A stretch of 15,280 bases of DNA from MAG-120802 sp049430265 (lineage in GTDB: Bacteria > Actinomycetota > Actinomycetes > Nanopelagicales > Nanopelagicaceae). Position 1 is the first letter of the stretch. The number at the start of each line of letters is the position of its first letter. The stretch is taken from positions 1 through 15,280 of the forward strand of contig JBMTBW010000020.1 of assembly GCA_049430265.1 (NCBI GenBank). The letters are read 5' to 3'. The notes under the pieces are model-generated. The model searched no databases, had not been told where the DNA came from, and worked only from the letters and a program-made list of their open reading frames with translations. Below are positions 11,687 to 15,280 of this stretch, one piece after another. The translations under genes and the position numbers were made by a program.

Positions 11687-11865
11687 TGTCTCTTAACAAG
11701 ATATTTCTTGATAGATCTTCGGATCAGGTTAAGCATAAATCTCTGCGTACTCACGCACGTGAGGCTGCTGAATATCTAACTGGTCGTAAATATGTCCAAC
11801 CAGAACCCCCAAATTGGCCTTTACAGAAGCCTGGAAGAGGCGCACAAGGGGAGTCTAGTAACTAA
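11686..11865 (+). CDS. Small hypothetical protein (59 aa)
   Basis: This frame starts at the ATG overlapping the previous stop (TAATG, 11684-11688) and ends at TAA 11863-11865, which again overlaps the next ATG. It begins MSLNKIFLDRSSDQVKHKSL, has a helical basic middle (RTHAREAAEYLTGRKY) and a Pro-rich end. No separate ribosome binding site is needed given the couplings on both sides. No family is recognised. The perfect fit into a chain of 1-base overlaps is the main support. Confidence 0.82.
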   Translation: MSLNKIFLDRSSDQVKHKSLRTHAREAAEYLTGRKYVQPEPPNWPLQKPGRGAQGESSN

Positions 11866-12134
11866 TGGCTAGAACACCTGGAAGACCCCGCAAACGGGCT
11901 CCTAAGCCCGCTGGACAGCGTCCTACGGATGCCCCAGCTATTGAGTTTATGAAAAAGTCCTCCGTACCTGGAGGCCCAAATACATTTGGCTTTGAGTGCT
12001 ATGACTGTGGGCACTATGAAACTATGCCTGGTGGACGTCAGCAAATGCTAGCTATTCACAATAAGGCTATAACTCATCGTTGTAATCAGGAGGATCCAGA
12101 TTCCTGGAAGAAGCGGAAAGACATCTATGGCTAA
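11865..12134 (+). CDS. Zinc-finger-like hypothetical protein (89 aa)
   Basis: A basic Pro/Arg/Lys-rich N-terminus (about 1-20) is followed by a candidate zinc site: FECYDCGHYE (C45, C48), then H65, H71 and C73 (HNKAITHRC). The spacing, CxxC, 16 residues, H, 5 residues, H-x-C, resembles treble-clef or C2HC fingers. The protein probably binds DNA or protein partners. It is coupled to the gene before it (TAATG), and its last 8 bases overlap the HNH gene. Together with the HNH protein it may form a nuclease or packaging-related pair, which is inferred from position only. Confidence 0.8.
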   Translation: MARTPGRPRKRAPKPAGQRPTDAPAIEFMKKSSVPGGPNTFGFECYDCGHYETMPGGRQQMLAIHNKAITHRCNQEDPDSWKKRKDIYG

Positions 12135-12420
12135 AAAGGTTGTTGCTGAAGGTAAAGAGTACAAGGGTTCAAAGAAAAATGGTGGTCGCAAGATCATTGT
12201 AGAACACTATAAAGATTCTAGCGGTAAGTGGCGTACCACCTCAAAGAACGCTGCTCGCTATAAGTACGAAAAGAAGCACGGAAAGCTATCTAGGGATACA
12301 GATGTAGACCACAAAGATAACAATCATGATGATGACAGGCCATCTAATCTTCGTCCTTTAAAGCACGGTAAGAATACCGCTAAAGAAAATAAGCGTAGAG
12401 CAAAGAAAAAGGCCCGGTAA
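12127..12420 (+). CDS. HNH-type nuclease-like protein (97 aa)
   Basis: The C-terminal half has an HNH pattern, DVDHKDNNHDDDRPSNLRPL then KHGKN. Asp61-His62 is at the strand turn, Asn74 in the usual R-P-x-N-L position, and Lys-His-Gly-Lys-Asn at 79-83 in the position of the final H/N motif (His80, Asn83). Both ends are Lys/Arg-rich, as expected for DNA binding. HNH proteins in phages are homing endonucleases, or assist terminase in genome end cutting. Proximity to the terminase (about 1.5 kb) favours the second reading, though an intervening convergent gene separates them. The HNH metal-binding residues appear intact, but the short length means specificity is unknown. The stop codon sits in the loop of the bidirectional terminator. 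Confidence 0.85.
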   Translation: MAKKVVAEGKEYKGSKKNGGRKIIVEHYKDSSGKWRTTSKNAARYKYEKKHGKLSRDTDVDHKDNNHDDDRPSNLRPLKHGKNTAKENKRRAKKKAR

Positions 12421-12434
12421 TCCCGAGCCTTTCT
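12406..12434. terminator. Bidirectional terminator between convergent genes
   Basis: GGCCCGG (12411-12417) faces CCGAGCC (12423-12429) with loop TAATC. The one non-Watson-Crick position is C-A on the plus strand but G-U on the minus strand. Rightward, TTTCTC follows. Leftward, TTTTTCTTT follows, so it should be stronger for the lysozyme-like gene. Confidence 0.75.
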
Positions 12435-12437
12435 CAT

Positions 12438-12962
12438 TTACTGCTCTGGAAATTTTTCCAGCCATTCACTGATTTTGGGTTCTGTAGGATCGCCATCATA
12501 GGCTTTTGAGCCCCAGCCCCAAGCACCAAAGTTAGTTCCTTTAGCGCTCATATAAAAGGCTGCTTGAGCATTTACTACTGGATCAAAAAGTTCAAAATTC
12601 TTTACAATCCCGAACTTATCTCTACGAGATTCTCCTAGGTTTCCGATCATATTGATCTGGAATATGCCATAAGAGTTATCCCCAGTTCCTACATTGTCAT
12701 TATGGGCCAGAGGACGTCCATTGGACTCCTTCTTTGCTATGGCCCAAGCTACTTTAAGGGATTTCCCTTTAAAACCTACCTGGCTGAGTAGGTCTGCTAG
12801 CTCTCTATCGGTTAGTTCTGTTGCTCCGCGATATTTATCTAGAGGATCTGCTTCTTTCACCACTTCTGGTGCTGATGCTGGTTCCTCTGCAACTGCGGGC
12901 AATATTGGCAGGGTTACCGCCAGTATTACTATATATGCTTTCTGTTTTGCATTTAACTTCAC
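12438..12962 (-). CDS. Exported lysozyme/lytic-transglycosylase-like protein
   Basis: The 174-aa product has an N-terminal signal sequence (about 1-25, KAYIVILAVTLPILPAVA, a possible A-V-A cleavage site). A Glu/Pro-rich linker follows, then a compact lysozyme-fold domain. Likely catalytic Glu79 lies in AWAIAKKESNGRP, followed by SYGIFQIN (97-104), DPVVNAQAAFYM (127-138) and GWGSKAYDG, the order of motifs in SLT/lysozyme-like domains. It should cleave peptidoglycan glycan strands outside the membrane. The start is GTG 12960-12962 with AGGGGA five bases away. It is encoded against its neighbours and convergent with the HNH gene, so it is separately regulated. It may serve as endolysin by Sec export, or as a cell-wall remodelling enzyme. 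Confidence 0.88.
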   Translation of the reverse strand: MKLNAKQKAYIVILAVTLPILPAVAEEPASAPEVVKEADPLDKYRGATELTDRELADLLSQVGFKGKSLKVAWAIAKKESNGRPLAHNDNVGTGDNSYGIFQINMIGNLGESRRDKFGIVKNFELFDPVVNAQAAFYMSAKGTNFGAWGWGSKAYDGDPTEPKISEWLEKFPEQ

Positions 12963-13168
12963 GTTTTCCCCTTGGTCTAGAGGGCCAGATTTAACTAAGT
13001 CTTATCTGTCACTTAAGACTAAGCAGTCCGGCCTCTGTCTGCCGGGCTAATCTGCAACCCCTTTACTTTTAGGTACCGCGTAGGGCTAACTCTAGCAGTA
13101 GTTACGCGTACTGAAGTACCCCTTATGTCATGTAAACTAGGACAATTCGGACAAGATTAGGAAAATTA
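12963..13168. promoter_or_regulatory. Divergent control region before the packaging operon
   Basis: The 206-base gap contains the hairpins AGTCTTA/TAAGACT (12998-13004/13014-13020) and CCGGC/GCCGG (13028-13032/13041-13045). A longer stem follows, 13073-13082/13103-13111 (nine pairs with one bulged C). A weak rightward promoter CTGAAG-16-TAAACT (13111-13138) is possible. Two GGACAA boxes follow at 13140 and 13149, then AGGA before the ATG. Because HNH and terminase genes flank it, a packaging (cos) site here is conceivable but unproven. Confidence 0.5.
13140..13154 (+). promoter_or_regulatory. Paired GGACAA boxes, like the 5689-5761 array
   Basis: GGACAA occurs at 13140-13145 and 13149-13154, with a 9-base period. 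This is the same unit and period as the array upstream of the leftward gene (TTTGTCC read on the opposite strand). A third degenerate position is AGGAAAA at 13159-13165, which is also the likely ribosome binding site. Confidence 0.45.
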
Positions 13169-13447
13169 ATGCATATTCAGAGAATTAAAACAAAACAAGG
13201 TCACCCTGTGCCTAAAACTGCTGGTTATGCAAAAGGACCCTTTCCACCAGAATTATTTGAGCAACCTGAGGTAGTGTCTGATTATATTTCACAACCAGAT
13301 GGTGGCGACGAAGAAATACCATTAGGAGCTACAGCACAAAACAATTTTAAACCTGTTAAGTGGTTTAGGTGTAAAACTTGTAAAGATATTATCCCTGAGA
13401 GTCAGCTGGGAAATCATAGTTGTGAGGAAGTAAATGGCGAGAACTAG
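13169..13447 (+). CDS. C2HC zinc-finger-like small protein (92 aa)
   Basis: It starts MHIQRIKTKQGHPVPKTAGY, with AGGA about six bases before the ATG. The first 60 residues are Pro/Glu/Asp-rich and probably flexible. The C-terminal part has WFRCKTCKDIIPESQLGNHSC (C68, C71, H83, C85), a CxxC-H-x-C pattern like that of the 89-aa protein at 11865-12134. It opens the operon that ends with the terminase and overlaps the next gene by 14 bases. A packaging accessory or DNA-binding role is plausible. Family unknown. Confidence 0.78.
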   Translation: MHIQRIKTKQGHPVPKTAGYAKGPFPPELFEQPEVVSDYISQPDGGDEEIPLGATAQNNFKPVKWFRCKTCKDIIPESQLGNHSCEEVNGEN

Positions 13448-13724
13448 GGACATTGGGAGTTCATTCTTTTGGCATACAATGATATATCCGATCAAGCCCC
13501 CAGTATTATGGGAAAAGTCTGAAACTCAAGAGATTGATGGAAAGTATAGATTTGGTGTAGGCTGGGCAATAAGATTGCCGTTTACCCGACTATCTATTGT
13601 TATTGGTAAATGGATTAGGCAATATACGGAAAGTCAAGCCTTAACAGTTGCCATTAGAGGTAGAGCAATGTCTGAGGATGAAGTAGACTGGGACTATATT
13701 AGGGCGGGAGTATCTGATGTTTAG
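13434..13724 (+). CDS. Hypothetical protein (96 aa)
   Basis: The start ATG 13434 has GAGGAAG three to eight bases upstream, inside the end of the previous gene. The product begins MARTRDIGSSFFWHTMIYPI. It has a hydrophobic middle (YRFGVGWAIRLPFTRLSIVIG at about 38-58), too broken to call a membrane helix with confidence, and an acidic end (SEDEVDWDYIRAGVSDV). Its stop overlaps the next start by 8 bases. No family is recognised. Position in the terminase operon is the only clue. Confidence 0.75.
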   Translation: MARTRDIGSSFFWHTMIYPIKPPVLWEKSETQEIDGKYRFGVGWAIRLPFTRLSIVIGKWIRQYTESQALTVAIRGRAMSEDEVDWDYIRAGVSDV

Positions 13725-13962
13725 ATCAAAAGAAAAAAAGCAAGAGAGACAACGCTCTCGCATAGAGCGAAGAGTTGACTCATTACCATCTACCGAGTTA
13801 CTTGCATGGACTGAACAGCTCACTTACGCTGTAGGTCGTAACTTATCCAGTTGGCAAAAAACTCAGGACATATTCTACCTAGATGAGGCTAGAACAGCTG
13901 CTGAGGCATTGTATGCCATAACCGATACCCTTAACAGAAGGAATCAAAGTGTTAAACTTTGA
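13717..13962 (+). CDS. Small helical protein before terminase (81 aa)
   Basis: It begins MFRSKEKKQERQRSRIERRV, then forms predicted helices (STELLAWTEQLTYAVGRNLS and YLDEARTAAEALYAITDTLN). The strongly basic N-terminus and all-helical body, with position directly upstream of the terminase large subunit and a 14-base overlap, make it a candidate terminase small subunit or packaging accessory. There is no clear helix-turn-helix, and it is shorter than most small terminases. Function is inferred from position only. Confidence 0.78.
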   Translation: MFRSKEKKQERQRSRIERRVDSLPSTELLAWTEQLTYAVGRNLSSWQKTQDIFYLDEARTAAEALYAITDTLNRRNQSVKL

Positions 13963-15280
13963 AGACGAAGAACATTTTGAGGAAATTGATTTTGAAGAGC
14001 AATTAGACGAGTTTGACCTACCCGAAGAAGAAGATGCCCTTGATGAGCTATCTAAAGAGTTTGTAAAGCTTCTTATTGAAAAAGTAATGCAGTTTATGGA
14101 ACTTCTTGTTGGGCATAAACTTCACCCATATCAAGCACCATTAGCTAGACGTATTATTGAATCAGTAATCATTAACGACGGTGAAGAGGTAACTGCACTG
14201 GCAGCACGTCAGTCGGGTAAGTCTGAAACTATTGCTAACACTGTTGCAACTCTGATGGTTCTGCTTCCACGCCTAGCAAAAATGTATCCAGACCTACTTG
14301 GTAAGTTTGGAGACGGTATTTGGGTAGGCATGTTCGCACCTATTCAGTCCCAGGTTGAAACTCTATACTCTAGAACGGTATCGAGGCTAACAAGTGAGAG
14401 AGCATTAGAAGTTTTGGGGGATCCCGAAATTGACGATATGCCTGGAAAGAATCCAGGAGTAACTAAAAATATTAAACTTAAGAACTCTGGTTCAGTTCTA
14501 ATGATGATGACTGCGAACCCACGAGCTAAGATTGAATCTAAATCTTTTCACTTAATGATCATAGATGAGTGTCAAGAAGCAGACGATTTCGTAGTATCTA
14601 AGTCTATTGCTCCTATGGGCGCTTACTACAACGCGACTATGGTAAAAACGGGAACTCCAACTACCCACAAGAATAATTTTTATAGGGCTATCCAGCTAAA
14701 CAAACGTCGTCAAACTGGTCGTAACTCTAAGCAAAATCATTTTCAATGGGACTGGAAAGATGTAGCAAAATTTAATGCTAACTATGAAAAATTCATTAAA
14801 AAAGAAATATTAAGAATCGGGGAAGATTCAGATGAGTTCCAACTTTCTTACAACTGTAAATGGCTTCTGGAAAGAGGCATGTTCGTCACTTCTAATATTA
14901 TGGATGATTTGGGTGATACGTCCCAAGAGCTTGTTAAAAGCTGGCATAGATCTCCGGTAGTCGTTGGCATTGACCCAGCTAGAAAGATGGACTCTACGGT
15001 GGTTACTGTCGTCTGGGTTGACTGGGATCGTCCTGATGAGTTTGGCTATTACGACCATCGTGTCCTTAATTGGCTAGAGATTCAAGGGGATGACTGGGAG
15101 GAACAGTACTTCCAGATAGTAAACTTTTTAAATAATTATGATGTGCTAGCCATAGCCGTAGACAGTAATGGTGTGGGAGATGCGGTAGCTGGCCGTTTAA
15201 AGCTTCTTATACCCCGCGCTGAGGTGGTTTGTGTAACCTCTAGCCCAACAGAGCAGTCAAAACGCTGGAAGCATATGCAG
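13949..15280 (+). CDS. Terminase large subunit, cut at the right edge
   Basis: A GTG start at 13949 (AAGGA six bases upstream) opens a frame of 444 complete codons running off the window. After a very acidic head (about 1-45), Walker A is ARQSGKSE (86-93), Walker B is LMIIDE (Asp206, Glu207) followed by CQEAD, and a TGTPT motif follows. The RuvC/RNase H-like nuclease begins VVVGIDPARKMDS (Asp342, Asp348), with a second acidic site VDSNGVGD (Asp405). This is the ATP-driven motor and nuclease that packages DNA into proheads. The last part of the nuclease domain, including the final acidic residue, lies beyond the window. The first gene-sized unit upstream is the 81-aa helical protein. Confidence 0.95.
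   Translation, partial: MLNFEDEEHFEEIDFEEQLDEFDLPEEEDALDELSKEFVKLLIEKVMQFMELLVGHKLHPYQAPLARRIIESVIINDGEEVTALAARQSGKSETIANTVATLMVLLPRLAKMYPDLLGKFGDGIWVGMFAPIQSQVETLYSRTVSRLTSERALEVLGDPEIDDMPGKNPGVTKNIKLKNSGSVLMMMTANPRAKIESKSFHLMIIDECQEADDFVVSKSIAPMGAYYNATMVKTGTPTTHKNNFYRAIQLNKRRQTGRNSKQNHFQWDWKDVAKFNANYEKFIKKEILRIGEDSDEFQLSYNCKWLLERGMFVTSNIMDDLGDTSQELVKSWHRSPVVVGIDPARKMDSTVVTVVWVDWDRPDEFGYYDHRVLNWLEIQGDDWEEQYFQIVNFLNNYDVLAIAVDSNGVGDAVAGRLKLLIPRAEVVCVTSSPTEQSKRWKHMQ

Overview
The window looks like part of the genome of a tailed phage of an Actinobacterium. The evidence is a WhiB-type iron-sulfur protein, a small CxxC...FCHHH protein of the type common in actinobacteria and their phages, a PASTA-containing virion-like protein, a proteasome/HslV-like Ntn-hydrolase, an HNH protein and a terminase large subunit cut by the right edge. 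Base composition is moderate to AT-leaning by eye, unlike high-GC Streptomyces or Mycobacterium phages. A phage of a low-GC, perhaps freshwater, actinobacterium is my inference. No integrase, repressor or complete tRNA is visible, so lifestyle is undetermined.

Left arm (1-5522). Mostly very small minus-strand genes with good Shine-Dalgarno sites (WhiB, several proteins of 47-130 aa, and a 182-aa helical protein at the head), plus one plus-strand gene for a small two-helix membrane protein. Four non-coding stretches (about 593-926, 1620-2275, 3754-4103, 4374-4973) hold unusually long inverted repeats: 21 bp closing 221 nt, 29 positions closing 183 nt, 23 positions closing 48 nt, and several 8-13 bp stems. 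Elsewhere in the window genes overlap by 1-14 nt, so this much structured non-coding DNA stands out. It is the best candidate for something undescribed: large structured RNAs or DNA-level regulatory and replication elements. Two intrinsic terminators (2703-2739, 4925-4962) point leftwards.

Central divergent region (5523-5952). The leftward side has a candidate promoter, a helically phased array of TTTGTCC units just upstream of its -35, and a leader containing a 12-bp hairpin with a tRNA-like T-loop. The rightward side has a TAAAAT box 6 nt before an ATG, suggesting a leaderless mRNA.

Right arm (5953-15280). Plus-strand genes run: a KTSC-like protein, the Ntn-hydrolase, a PASTA/beta-rich virion-like protein, then (after a terminator-like hairpin) a chain of overlapping genes. 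These are a Gly-rich protein, the CxxC...FCHHH protein, a P/T-rich protein, a 797-aa highly charged protein, a 59-aa protein, a zinc-finger-like protein and an HNH protein. A convergent minus-strand gene encodes an exported lysozyme/transglycosylase-like protein, separated by a bidirectional terminator. The last operon starts after two more GGACAA boxes and runs through three small proteins into the terminase. It is likely the packaging module; the early/late division of arms is inferred from gene content only.
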